DNA of 64,000 nt from Bradyrhizobium sp. 170 (GTDB lineage: Bacteria; Pseudomonadota; Alphaproteobacteria; Rhizobiales; Xanthobacteraceae), in the NCBI RefSeq assembly GCF_023101085.1, contig NZ_CP064703.1, forward strand, positions 7,874,001 through 7,938,000, read 5' to 3'. Numbering within the stretch: the first letter of the stretch is position 1; each line of letters starts with the position of its first letter. Of this stretch, positions 44,324 to 51,567 are shown piece after piece. The notes below the pieces were generated by a model. The model saw only the letters and a program-made list of their open reading frames with translations, did no database searches and was not told the origin of the DNA. A program made the translations under genes and the position numbers.

Positions 44324-45211
44324 ATGCCGGGGTTCATAAAACCCCAGCTCGCCACCCTGAAGACCAAAGCGCCCCAAAGCGACCATTGGCTCCATGAGAT
44401 CAAGTACGACGGCTACCGCATTCAGGTCCATCTGAACCGGGGACGGAAGAAAGTCTTTACCCGCAACGGGCTGGACTGGACCAAGCGGTTCACGGAGATC
44501 GCCGGCGCGCTGGCCATTCCAGGCGAAGCCATCATCGATGGGGAGGTAGTGGTTGTCCACGAAGGACGCACAAACTTCTCGGAGCTGCAGGCAGAGCTGG
44601 CTGCAGGGAGGCAGGGCTGGCTCGTCTACTACGCCTTCGACCTACTCTGGCGGAATGGCGACCTACGCAAGCTGCCGCAAATTGAGCGCAAACAATTGCT
44701 GCTGGACCTCCTCGGCGAGAACGATATTGAATTGCCGGTGTTAATTTCCGAGCATCTAGTCGGCGACGGTCAGAAGATGTTTGAGCATGCCGCCAAGCTG
44801 AATTGGGAGGGCATCATTTCCAAGCGGGCGGACGCCCCGTATCGGTCGGAGCGAAATGAGAACTGGTTGAAGATCAAGGCCGTGCAGAAGGGCAAATTCC
44901 CTGTCGTCGGCTTTGTCAAAGACCCGACCGGCGTCGCCGCCCTGTATCTCGGAAAGCAGGAAGGCAAAGACCTTGTCTACATGGGCAAGGTTGGGACGGG
45001 CTGGTCTCGTACCGTCTCAAGCCAGATCAGAAAGCAGCTCGATACAGTGGTCAGCCCGAAGTCAAGGCTAACCAGACCTATCAGAAAGCCGAAAGCAACA
45101 TGGGTAGAACCAAAGTTCTATGCCGATGTTGAATACCGGGACATCACGTCGGAAGGCTTGCTGCGGGCGAGTTCGTTCAAAGGGCTGAACAAGGGAACGG
45201 GGCGCACCTGA
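44324..45211 (+). CDS. ATP-dependent DNA ligase, LigD-type ligase domain
   Basis: A 295-residue stand-alone ligase. The nucleophilic Lys is in HEIKYDGYRIQ, and IIDGEVVVV, YYAFDLLW, EGIISKRADAPY and WLKIKAVQKG are the other adenylation motifs, followed by an OB fold (VVGFVKDPTGVAALYLG). It is similar to the ligase domain of rhizobial LigD, without the polymerase and nuclease domains. No Ku gene is visible. A GTG at 44306 would add 6 residues. It may repair breaks during element replication or transfer. Confidence 0.9.
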   Translation: MPGFIKPQLATLKTKAPQSDHWLHEIKYDGYRIQVHLNRGRKKVFTRNGLDWTKRFTEIAGALAIPGEAIIDGEVVVVHEGRTNFSELQAELAAGRQGWLVYYAFDLLWRNGDLRKLPQIERKQLLLDLLGENDIELPVLISEHLVGDGQKMFEHAAKLNWEGIISKRADAPYRSERNENWLKIKAVQKGKFPVVGFVKDPTGVAALYLGKQEGKDLVYMGKVGTGWSRTVSSQIRKQLDTVVSPKSRLTRPIRKPKATWVEPKFYADVEYRDITSEGLLRASSFKGLNKGTGRT

Positions 45212-45361
45212 CAACCCCGTTCTTGAACCGTGGCCGCCTTGACTGGCAGAGCGAATAGTCTTGTCCCTGCGCATAGGTTGCAGATAGGCGTCCATGCCAA
45301 AAATGCGAGTCCAAAACCGACCCGCGTCGTGTAGGTTTCGACCGGGATGCGGGAGTTGAGT

Positions 45362-45706
45362 ATGCGTATAGAGCCATCAATTGTTCCGAATACACCTGAA
45401 GATTATTACATCGTTTTGAACGACTACGGCGTGTACGGTCCAGCCTTCGCCGAGACCGATCTCTATCGCGCCGACTACGAAAGTACCGTCAGCGATTTGA
45501 TGAGCGGGCAGCACTCTGATCCGCTGCGGGTGATCATGTTCAACCCCGACACCAACCGCTCCGAGGACGTCTCCCATGCCGTGGCTCAAGAGCTGCTGCG
45601 CCGCCTCGGGCTTGAGGGTCGCACGGTGCCGCGAGCCCTGGAGGACTTTATCGACCGCCATGTCGGGCCGGATCGTCAACTAACACTGCGACTGGTGAGC
45701 CAATGA
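45362..45706 (+). CDS. Hypothetical protein
   Basis: A 114-residue protein starting MRIEPSIVPNTPEDYYIVLNDYG, preceded by GGGAG. YGVYGPAFAETDLYRADYESTVSDLMSGQ and VIMFNPDTNRSEDVSHAVAQELLRRL are regular and protein-like; a related protein is frequent on Bradyrhizobium mobile DNA. Its stop overlaps the next start by ATGA. No function is assigned. Confidence 0.65.
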   Translation: MRIEPSIVPNTPEDYYIVLNDYGVYGPAFAETDLYRADYESTVSDLMSGQHSDPLRVIMFNPDTNRSEDVSHAVAQELLRRLGLEGRTVPRALEDFIDRHVGPDRQLTLRLVSQ

Positions 45707-45915
45707 TCGACCGCGATGCTATAACCGCCGAGCTGGCCGAGATCGAGGCGCTGCTCGCGGACAACCGCCTCAAGGATGAAGATCGCTTCGCGCTGTTCGG
45801 CGCTGCACAGGCGCTGAGCAACATCCTCGAACCCGATACATGGGACCCAGCCAGCCAGACCTTTTACCGTCTCGGCCACCGCCCGCTCGAAGTGGCGAGC
45901 AAACGACAGCACTGA
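45703..45915 (+). CDS. Small hypothetical protein, coupled to neighbours
   Basis: A 70-residue helical protein beginning MIDRDAITAELAEIEALLAD. It overlaps the previous gene by ATGA and the next by TGATG, so the three plus-strand genes form one unit. No recognisable family. Confidence 0.6.
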   Translation: MIDRDAITAELAEIEALLADNRLKDEDRFALFGAAQALSNILEPDTWDPASQTFYRLGHRPLEVASKRQH

Positions 45916-46298
45916 TGGCCGAAAGGCTCGAATTAGTCCGCGTCGTCGGCCCCGGCTTCGTGGCCGCGTTCGAGACTGACGGGACGGTGCGGCGTGCGGC
46001 CCCGATCCTGAAGGCGCTGATCGGGATGACCGATGCCGAGGCCCGCGCGCATATCAAGGCGCAAGGCTGGCAAGCCAGCATCGTGCCGGATCAGCCGAGC
46101 ATCGCGCATAATTTCGCGGAGTTTGGCGGAAGCAATGCTGGCAGCTTCGAGGTGCGCCACCCAGGCGGGCGCAAATTTTTCTACTATGACGACAACGCAG
46201 GACGCCGCGCCACCGGCGGCTACCTGACCAAGGAGCAGGCACTCGAAAAGGCGCAGACTTATCTCGCCGAGCTGGCGTCTAAATCTGCGCGTTCATGA
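45915..46298 (+). CDS. Hypothetical protein
   Basis: A 127-residue protein, MAERLELVRVVGPGFVAAFE at the start. The segment IGMTDAEARAHIKAQGWQASIV looks like a small alpha-beta fold and the second half SFEVRHPGGRKFFYYDDNAGRRATGG like a hairpin. It ends inside the convergent small minus-strand frame. I do not know the family. Confidence 0.55.
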   Translation: MAERLELVRVVGPGFVAAFETDGTVRRAAPILKALIGMTDAEARAHIKAQGWQASIVPDQPSIAHNFAEFGGSNAGSFEVRHPGGRKFFYYDDNAGRRATGGYLTKEQALEKAQTYLAELASKSARS

Positions 46299-46359
46299 CA
46301 ATGACGATCATCACCAGCAGCATCGCCGCCGCCAGCGCGGTCAGCCATAGCCGCGTCAC
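46279..46359 (-). CDS. Possible single-span mini-protein (26 residues)
   Basis: A GTG overlapping the stop codon of the upstream gene (GTGA) opens a frame reading MTRLWLTALAAAMLLVMIVI then VMNAQI. Nearly all of it is one membrane helix. It ends the long minus-strand operon and overlaps the 3' end of the convergent gene by 20 bases. The tight overlap supports it; its size does not allow more. Confidence 0.4.
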   Translation of the reverse strand: MTRLWLTALAAAMLLVMIVIVMNAQI

Positions 46360-46778
46360 GCCCTCATCCGCGAATAGGTGACGATGGCGCGCGAGCCCTG
46401 CGCGGTATGATCCCACGTCACCTCGGGCAGGATCACGCCGAGCCAGCTGGTGTCCTGGCGCAGGATCGCAACCGGCATCTGGCAGCTGCAGGTCTCGCCA
46501 TAGCGATCAGCGCCGATGATCACGCACTTTCCGCCGATGGGGTCTTTCGCGGTCGGCAGCAGGAAGGCGTGGATCGGCTTGCCGCGCGACAGGCCGCCAT
46601 CATCGATCCAGCCGACATCGACGCCGCCGTTCTCGAAGGCCGCCAGCCGGAAGTGATCGAGCGTATCCGCGCCGATCATCTCGTGCAGCGCGGCAAGCGT
46701 GGCGGTGCTTTCCAGTTCGCTGATGAGGCGCGCTTCAGGATCAATCAGAATCACGCGGTGCTTTTTTCCCTTGCTCAT
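46356..46778 (-). CDS. DUF3846-like hypothetical protein
   Basis: A 140-residue protein. RVILIDPEARLISELESTATLAALHEMIGA, then GGKCVIIGADRYGE, resembles the layout of DUF3846 proteins found in phages and plasmids (an initial strand-helix unit and a closing VIVG strand), but the match is only by eye. It is near the distal end of the minus-strand operon and overlaps the mini-protein frame by 4 bases. Confidence 0.5.
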   Translation of the reverse strand: MSKGKKHRVILIDPEARLISELESTATLAALHEMIGADTLDHFRLAAFENGGVDVGWIDDGGLSRGKPIHAFLLPTAKDPIGGKCVIIGADRYGETCSCQMPVAILRQDTSWLGVILPEVTWDHTAQGSRAIVTYSRMRA

Positions 46779-46788
46779 AGGCGCTCAC

Positions 46789-47084
46789 TCATTTCGCGTT
46801 CTTCTTTTCCAGGTGGGCCGCCAGCTCGGCGGCGCTTTCCTGCGTGAGGATGGAATGCAGCTCGCCCTTCGCCGCCAGCTGCGTGGCCAGTGCTCGGCGC
46901 ACTCCCAGCACAGCTTGCGCGGCAGCTTCGGCGCATGCGCGCGATGCTGGACGGCTTCGCCGCAGGCATCGCAGAGGCTAATCTGATTGTCGGGCATCAG
47001 CAGCGGCTGCGTCAGCCGCACGCAGACCAGCACATCGGCGTGCTCGCCGTTGCCGCCTTCATCAATTTCGACGCTATTGGTCAT
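46789..47084 (-). pseudogene. Frameshifted zinc-finger-like small gene
   Basis: From the ATG at 47084 the frame reads MTNSVEIDEGGNGEHADVLV, then CDACGEAVQH and LCWECAEH (two CxxC pairs), after which it turns into an Arg/Trp-rich non-natural sequence. The neighbouring frame reads ATQLAAKGELHSILTQESAA and ends EKKNAK-stop at 46789. One base is missing around 46886-46892 (GAGCACTGGCCACG). The restored protein would be about 98 residues. Confidence 0.6.
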
Positions 47085-47092
47085 CGGTCTTC

Positions 47093-47443
47093 TCACTCGC
47101 AAGGAAACCACTTGATGTAGCGGTCGCTCACCCAGCCTCGCGTCGGCGTTGCTGACTGCTTTCCGTCTAGTCGTGGAATGCTCGTCACATGGGTCCAGCG
47201 TGTGCCCTTACCGCAAATCGACAAGTCGGCGCGTGTCTCGCATTGAGCGGTGTCCACGTCCAGCTTCTCGCCTTCCTTCAATCTCGCGACGATCTCGGCG
47301 TTAGCCGTTGGCGCTTTACGCAAGGCGAGAAATCCGTCAGGCGTTTTCAAAACCACTGCGCAACCGTCAGCGGTGGCGGTGGCGGTCAGCGGTGCCATTA
47401 CAAGCATGAGCAGGCCGCACCATATTCCCCATCGGTTGGTCAT
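47093..47443 (-). CDS. Exported SH3b-like domain protein
   Basis: A 116-residue protein with a signal peptide (MTNRWGIWCGLLMLVMAPLTATATA). The mature part LRKAPTANAEIVARLKEGEKLDVD ... GTRWTHVTSI ... GWVSDRYI is a bacterial SH3 domain, which in exported proteins usually contacts peptidoglycan. It overlaps the upstream gene by ATGA. In a prophage it may help lysis or change the host envelope; this is inferred. Confidence 0.75.
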   Translation of the reverse strand: MTNRWGIWCGLLMLVMAPLTATATADGCAVVLKTPDGFLALRKAPTANAEIVARLKEGEKLDVDTAQCETRADLSICGKGTRWTHVTSIPRLDGKQSATPTRGWVSDRYIKWFPCE

Positions 47444-47985
47444 TCGATCACCGCCTTTGCTTCGCCGCCCAGCGCCTGCAGTATCTGATCGAACGTATGC
47501 GTGGGCGTCGGCTTCATGCCGCTTCTGATCTCGTGCCATTGCCCCTCGATATCGAACGGCGGCGCGAAGATCACCAGCGCATCCTTGGCATTGTAGCGCA
47601 CGATCGTGGCCACGCCCGCCTGGGCGCGTCGAAACATCCAGCGCCGCAGCGCAGGATCGCGGTGCGCATCGGGATGGCGCGGATCAATCCAGACCTGCGC
47701 GACCTGAATGTTCTGCGGCGGCTCGCCCTCTGGCGTGATGGTGATGAAGTCGGGCATCACGTCGATCACGTAGTGCGATCGATCGGGCCGCGACAGATCA
47801 GCGGTGTCGTCATTGACCAGCCAGCGGCAATTCCAGATCGCGCACTCGTTCGGCATTTCGGGTCGATGATAGACCGCGCAGCCCTTGTGGAATTTCTGAA
47901 ACTTGCAGCTCGCGCCCGCCGCCTTCTGCAGCGGCGGCACCGGCAGCAGCTTGCAACAGAGCTGGCAATCGCCGCATTGCCTCAT
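47440..47985 (-). CDS. Cys-rich YkgJ-like protein
   Basis: A 181-residue protein starting MRQCGDCQLCCKLLPVPPLQ. The CxxCxxCC cluster, GCAVYH and ECAIWNC resemble the YkgJ / YcgN zinc- or iron-chelate proteins, although the spacing is altered. The second half (PQNIQVAQVWIDPRHPDAHRD ... RRWMFRRAQAGVATIV) has no motif I know. Both ends overlap neighbours by 4 bases. Confidence 0.65.
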   Translation of the reverse strand: MRQCGDCQLCCKLLPVPPLQKAAGASCKFQKFHKGCAVYHRPEMPNECAIWNCRWLVNDDTADLSRPDRSHYVIDVMPDFITITPEGEPPQNIQVAQVWIDPRHPDAHRDPALRRWMFRRAQAGVATIVRYNAKDALVIFAPPFDIEGQWHEIRSGMKPTPTHTFDQILQALGGEAKAVIE

Positions 47986-48185
47986 AGCAGATCGAGCCCT
48001 TCATCATGGATGTAGCCGAGCAGCTGGCGCAGCTGCGGACGCCCGATTACCACTTCGCAGATCGGTGCGTCGTTGCTCCGCTTCGCGATGAGATGCAGGC
48101 CGCAGGTCGGATCACTGCATGTGGCGACCTCGAAGGAATGCGCCTGTTCGCAAGGCGGTCTGTCGATGAATTGCCCGTGTCTCAT
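47982..48185 (-). CDS. Small Cys-containing hypothetical protein
   Basis: A 67-residue protein, MRHGQFIDRPPCEQAHSFEV at the start, with CSDPTCGLHLI as a possible half zinc knuckle. It is coupled on both sides by ATGA overlaps in the long minus-strand operon. The ATG at 48185 is chosen for that overlap; an in-frame start 18 bases upstream exists. Confidence 0.6.
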   Translation of the reverse strand: MRHGQFIDRPPCEQAHSFEVATCSDPTCGLHLIAKRSNDAPICEVVIGRPQLRQLLGYIHDEGLDLL

Positions 48186-48457
48186 TGCTTGGTCCCTCGC
48201 CATTCTGGCGGGACAGCCCCGGCTTCGATCTGCTCATCGATCTCGATGGGGACCAGATCGCGCGCCATGTCGATCACCAGATTCATAGCCTCCTCGCGCA
48301 TCTCGGGACAGTGCCCGGCGATCAGCTTCGCCAGCAGCTGGCCGAGCACCGCTCCGACCACCTCGGGATCGCGGAAGGCGAACAGCGGCTTGATCAGATC
48401 GACCAGCTGCGCTGCCTCGCGCGTCGCTTCGTCTGCATGATCATTATCATCGCTCAT
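48182..48457 (-). CDS. Small acidic hypothetical protein
   Basis: A 91-residue acidic helical protein (MSDDNDHADEATREAAQLVD ... LFAFRDPEVVGAVLGQLLAKLIAGHCPEMREEAMNLVIDMARDLV). It may be an all-helical adaptor. It shares ATGA overlaps with both neighbours. No family recognised. Confidence 0.6.
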   Translation of the reverse strand: MSDDNDHADEATREAAQLVDLIKPLFAFRDPEVVGAVLGQLLAKLIAGHCPEMREEAMNLVIDMARDLVPIEIDEQIEAGAVPPEWRGTKQ

Positions 48458-48765
48458 GCCGACCCTTTCGCCTTGGTCGCCTTCAGCTCGAACTCACGCC
48501 CGAACTTCCGCAGCTCTTTGTCGATCAGATCCATTTTGTTCAAGTCTGCCTCGGTCGGCTCGCTGCCGGGGTCCATGATTGTCATGATGCTCTGAAACAG
48601 ATGCAGCGCGCCTGCGAAGAACGCCATCTTGCATTCTTCAAGCTGGATCGGCGGGGCTTGCGGCGACATCACCGCTAGGCGATAGCCAACCCAACCGGCT
48701 TCGATAAGCAGGCCCTTGTCCGCCAGCTCTCGCGACAAGCGTTCCAGAAACGCGCGGTCAGCCAT
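48454..48765 (-). CDS. Small helical hypothetical protein
   Basis: A 103-residue protein with a helical pattern (ADRAFLERLSRELADKGLLIEAGW, CKMAFFAGALHLFQSIMTIMD, LNKMDLIDKELRKFGREFELK). It overlaps the upstream gene by 8 bases and the downstream by 4. ATG 48765 was chosen for the overlap; 48780 is also in frame. Confidence 0.6.
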   Translation of the reverse strand: MADRAFLERLSRELADKGLLIEAGWVGYRLAVMSPQAPPIQLEECKMAFFAGALHLFQSIMTIMDPGSEPTEADLNKMDLIDKELRKFGREFELKATKAKGSA

Positions 48766-49486
48766 CGCGCCACTCACCAAATGCCTCGCGCAGCGCCTTG
48801 GTAAGGTAGCGGCGGCGCTCGTTCCTGCGCCTGAAGTCGATCTCGCGCTTCCAGTTCAGCTCGGGCCGTTCCAGCCAGATCATCCAAACGCGGCGATCCG
48901 GCAGCTCGGTCTCACAGCCCGCGATGGACAGGCAGCCGTGGATGAGCTGGTTGGCCCATGGCTTGTGGTACTTGATCGCCACCATCCCGCCGACCGAGTC
49001 CGCCCATTGCGGCCTGATCGCCTGATAGACCGTGGTGTCGATCAGCAGTTCCAGCGACGGCACCGTGCAGACCGCATGGCCGTTGAATTTTTCCGGGTTC
49101 GGCTCTTGCCCAGGCGCACCGAGGCCGACCGACCACAGCTCGCGGCCCTGCAGATCATTCGCGGCGATGTACAGGAAGCAGGCGCGCACCGTCGCATCGG
49201 CGAAGCCGATCTGCACGAGGAAATCGCGAACCGCCAGCGACATGAAAAGGCATTTGTCCCGGGAGCTGCCGCGCGGCAAGTCCGAGCATTCATCATAGGC
49301 CTGATGCGCGCGGGCGCTGATCGCGGCCAGCGCCTTCATCATCTTGCCCGGCCAGCGCCCGAAGACGGTCATGTCGCCGAGCTGTAGCGTCGAGTCATCG
49401 TACATCCCCCGCTGGTCATGATCCGGCGGCAGCACCAGCTCCTCCTGCGCCGCCAGCTCCTTCACACGCTCTTGCAGCGTTTTCAT
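48758..49486 (-). CDS. Transglutaminase/papain-like cysteine hydrolase candidate
   Basis: A 242-residue protein. The order Cys (SSRDKCLFMSLAVRDFLVQIG), His (KFNGHAVCTVPS), Asp (LELLIDTTVYQAI) follows the pattern of transglutaminase-like enzymes, including the lasso-peptide proteases (McjB type), in which Cys starts a helix and the His and Asp sit on adjacent strands. No such phage family is known to me, so the fold is inferred from these three sites only. It overlaps both neighbours (ATGA upstream). Confidence 0.55.
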   Translation of the reverse strand: MKTLQERVKELAAQEELVLPPDHDQRGMYDDSTLQLGDMTVFGRWPGKMMKALAAISARAHQAYDECSDLPRGSSRDKCLFMSLAVRDFLVQIGFADATVRACFLYIAANDLQGRELWSVGLGAPGQEPNPEKFNGHAVCTVPSLELLIDTTVYQAIRPQWADSVGGMVAIKYHKPWANQLIHGCLSIAGCETELPDRRVWMIWLERPELNWKREIDFRRRNERRRYLTKALREAFGEWRDG

Positions 49487-49689
49487 TGCAGCACCTTCGG
49501 GAACATATCTTCGCGCCACTCGCTGTCGTTCGGGATGCGCGCAAAGGTGACCAGCATCCCGCGCCAGCGCGAGACATTGAAGCGCTGGCCGCAGCCAGCG
49601 CATTCGATGTTCTGCGAAAGACCGCCGCACGGTCCTGCGCGGAAGATGAATCCGCCGCAGTCCTGACAGGTGAAGCCGTCATCTATCAT
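49483..49689 (-). CDS. Zinc-ribbon protein
   Basis: A 68-residue protein, MIDDGFTCQDCGGFIFRAGP at the start, with a second pair in ECAGCGQRFNVSRW; four Cys should bind one zinc. The rest (RGMLVTFARIPNDSEWREDMFPKVLQ) is short. ATGA overlap with the following gene. Such ribbons are typical of phage accessory proteins. Confidence 0.65.
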   Translation of the reverse strand: MIDDGFTCQDCGGFIFRAGPCGGLSQNIECAGCGQRFNVSRWRGMLVTFARIPNDSEWREDMFPKVLQ

Positions 49690-49990
49690 CTCTAGTCTCA
49701 TCCGCGTGGTCTGTGAGCACATCGACCATACTGACCAGCTGCTCCAGCCGCTCGCCAGCTTCCTTGGCCCCGGCTTCGCGAAGGTCGATCATACCGCAAA
49801 GCTGGCCGCCCAGATCATCGCGTCGGAGCGCTGACACCGCGCCGATCAGCGCATCGTGATAGTAAAAGGAGCGGACGATCTTTTCGGCAACCGCTGCCGC
49901 TTCGGGGCACGTAATGTTCGCAATCGGCGTGCCGTCGTCTTGGCAGATGGTTGCGGTGGTGGCATTGGCCTCTCCAAGAGTCAGCTTCAT
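49679..49990 (-). CDS. Hypothetical protein
   Basis: A 103-residue protein, MKLTLGEANATTATICQDDG at the start. The C-terminal half is helical (AGAKEAGERLEQLVSMVDVLTDHADE). It overlaps both neighbours in the minus-strand operon. No motif was recognised. Confidence 0.6.
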   Translation of the reverse strand: MKLTLGEANATTATICQDDGTPIANITCPEAAAVAEKIVRSFYYHDALIGAVSALRRDDLGGQLCGMIDLREAGAKEAGERLEQLVSMVDVLTDHADETRDDR

Positions 49991-50277
49991 TGCATCGCTC
50001 CTCCATCATCGGGTTGGAATGTCATCAGCTCGCTGCGTTGGCTCAGCTTGATCAGCTTCACCTGCTTGCCGGTCGCCTTGGCGATATTGCGGGCGATCGG
50101 GATCAGCTGCTCCATGCGCGTTACGTCGGCAGCGATCAGCGGCACCAGCGAGCCTGCGCCCATCAGCCGCGCGGCGCAGACGCCTTCGCCGGTCTCGTCC
50201 ACCGAGATGAACAGATAGACCTCATCGATGCGCAGCTGTTTGTTCGGCGGCGCGTGGACAATAAGTGGCTCCTTCAT
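49987..50277 (-). CDS. Hypothetical protein
   Basis: A 96-residue protein, MKEPLIVHAPPNKQLRIDEV at the start. It has a strand-rich first half (YLFISVDETGEGVCAARLMG) and a helical second half (MEQLIPIARNIAKATGKQVKLIKL), which looks like one small alpha/beta domain. The start at 50277 fits the 4-base overlap; the longer in-frame reading upstream is the shadow of the next gene. Confidence 0.6.
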   Translation of the reverse strand: MKEPLIVHAPPNKQLRIDEVYLFISVDETGEGVCAARLMGAGSLVPLIAADVTRMEQLIPIARNIAKATGKQVKLIKLSQRSELMTFQPDDGGAMQ

Positions 50278-50783
50278 TGCCTCGTCCCTCGCACTGGCAG
50301 CATGCCGACCATGCGGCCTTCGGATGTGATCGTGGCCCCTTGCGGGACGTGCGGCAGATCGTTGACCATTGTTAGCGGCCCGAGATACGGCTTGCCCTTC
50401 GCAGGCCTGATGATGTCCCGCGAAGCGATGATCTGGCCGTAGTCGCGATCCTCGCCCTGCAGCTGCACCACTTCGACGCGATCGGGATGCTCGGAAATTC
50501 CCTTGCGGAAAATTTCTTCCTCCTCCTCGGGCCGGATCAGTCGGTTTAGCGTCCATGCTTCGCCGATGTAGACGTAACGGATCAGGTCTCGCAGATCGAA
50601 GAAAATCCGGATCGTCGCCGCCGCCATGTCCTTGCCGAGATAGGTCGGGTGCGGCTCGATCAGCTTCTGCCCATCGGAAGTGATCGCGTGCCACATTGGC
50701 GCTATCTCGCCTTTCTTGGCGAAGTGGTGCTCGCAAAAGTCGGAAGCATAGTCGAGCATCCGCCGCAGCTCGCGCTCGCTCAT
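50274..50783 (-). CDS. Hypothetical protein
   Basis: A 169-residue protein with a helical N-terminal part (ELRRMLDYASDFCEHHFAKKGEIAP) and a central WHAITSDGQKLIEPHPTYLGKDMAAATIRIFFDLRDLI, with no family known to me. The C-terminal 30 residues (GATITSEGRMVGMLPVRGTRQ) are strand-like. ATGA overlaps on both sides. Confidence 0.6.
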   Translation of the reverse strand: MSERELRRMLDYASDFCEHHFAKKGEIAPMWHAITSDGQKLIEPHPTYLGKDMAAATIRIFFDLRDLIRYVYIGEAWTLNRLIRPEEEEEIFRKGISEHPDRVEVVQLQGEDRDYGQIIASRDIIRPAKGKPYLGPLTMVNDLPHVPQGATITSEGRMVGMLPVRGTRQ

Positions 50784-51202
50784 GCGTTGGCCTCGGCACC
50801 TCCCAGCGTGCGCGCCAGCTGGATCACGCTCTTGCGCAATGCGGGGCTTTCGATCCTGATCATCGCTTCAACAATGTCCGCGCCGTCCTTGGTGGCCATG
50901 AACTTGGCGAACCGCGACACAGTCGGCGGCTTCTTGCGGTCGCCCGCCAGATCGCCCATCAAGTAGCGGATGTCGGTCTCCAGAAACTGGGCCATCTGCT
51001 GCAGCCGCCCAACCCCGACCCGGTTCACGCCCTTCTCGTATTTCTGCACCTGCTGAAAGCTCACACCGAGTGCATCGGCCAGCTGCTGCTGGCTGAAGTG
51101 CATTTCCAGCCTGCGTGCTCGTATCTTGTTGCCGATGATGCCATCGATTGGCGTTGTCCCGCGCTTGGTAACCTTCACCTGCTTGCGTCCATTCTTCATC
51201 AT
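50780..51202 (-). CDS. XRE-family helix-turn-helix regulator
   Basis: A 140-residue phage-repressor-like protein. Residues 24-75 hold the HTH (NKIRARRLEMHFSQQQLADALGVSFQQVQKYEKGVNRVG), a layout seen in many prophage regulators, followed by a C-terminal helical part. It is the third gene of the minus-strand operon, close to its promoter, and probably controls it. Confidence 0.85.
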   Translation of the reverse strand: MMKNGRKQVKVTKRGTTPIDGIIGNKIRARRLEMHFSQQQLADALGVSFQQVQKYEKGVNRVGVGRLQQMAQFLETDIRYLMGDLAGDRKKPPTVSRFAKFMATKDGADIVEAMIRIESPALRKSVIQLARTLGGAEANA

Positions 51203-51567
51203 TTCCTCCCGCCATGGCCGTTCCGCTTTTTGGCGGGCTTCGGCCTTGCCGCCTTCTGCTGCCTCTCTCGCTTCGCCAGCCAGTCCGCGCCGGCCTTGCG
51301 CTCGGCCTCGACATCGATGTCCTTTTTCTTGACGAACTCTTCCGCATAGCCGAGCGAAGTGACCACCGCTGCGATGGTGACGTGCTGCGGCTTGCGCGTC
51401 GTGCCGTTGAACCAGTTGTCGAGAGTCGCGGTGGAGACGCCCGAGATTTCGTGGACGATCTTCAGCTTCCTGATCAAGCCTTCGTCCTGCACAAGCGTGC
51501 GGACCTTGTCGATGATCGGGTCCTTGTCGATGTAATTATAGGTGCGGTACATTCTCATTTCAGCCAT
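51199..51567 (-). CDS. HTH-like regulator with basic tail
   Basis: A 122-residue protein. LIRKLKIVHEISGVSTATLDNWFNGTTRKPQHVTIAAVVTSLGY is an HTH of the XRE type with a recognition helix STATLDNWF. The last 40 residues are basic (KRERQQKAARPKPAKKRNGHGGRK). It is the second gene from the operon head, ATGA-coupled to the next regulator. Confidence 0.75.
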   Translation of the reverse strand: MAEMRMYRTYNYIDKDPIIDKVRTLVQDEGLIRKLKIVHEISGVSTATLDNWFNGTTRKPQHVTIAAVVTSLGYAEEFVKKKDIDVEAERKAGADWLAKRERQQKAARPKPAKKRNGHGGRK

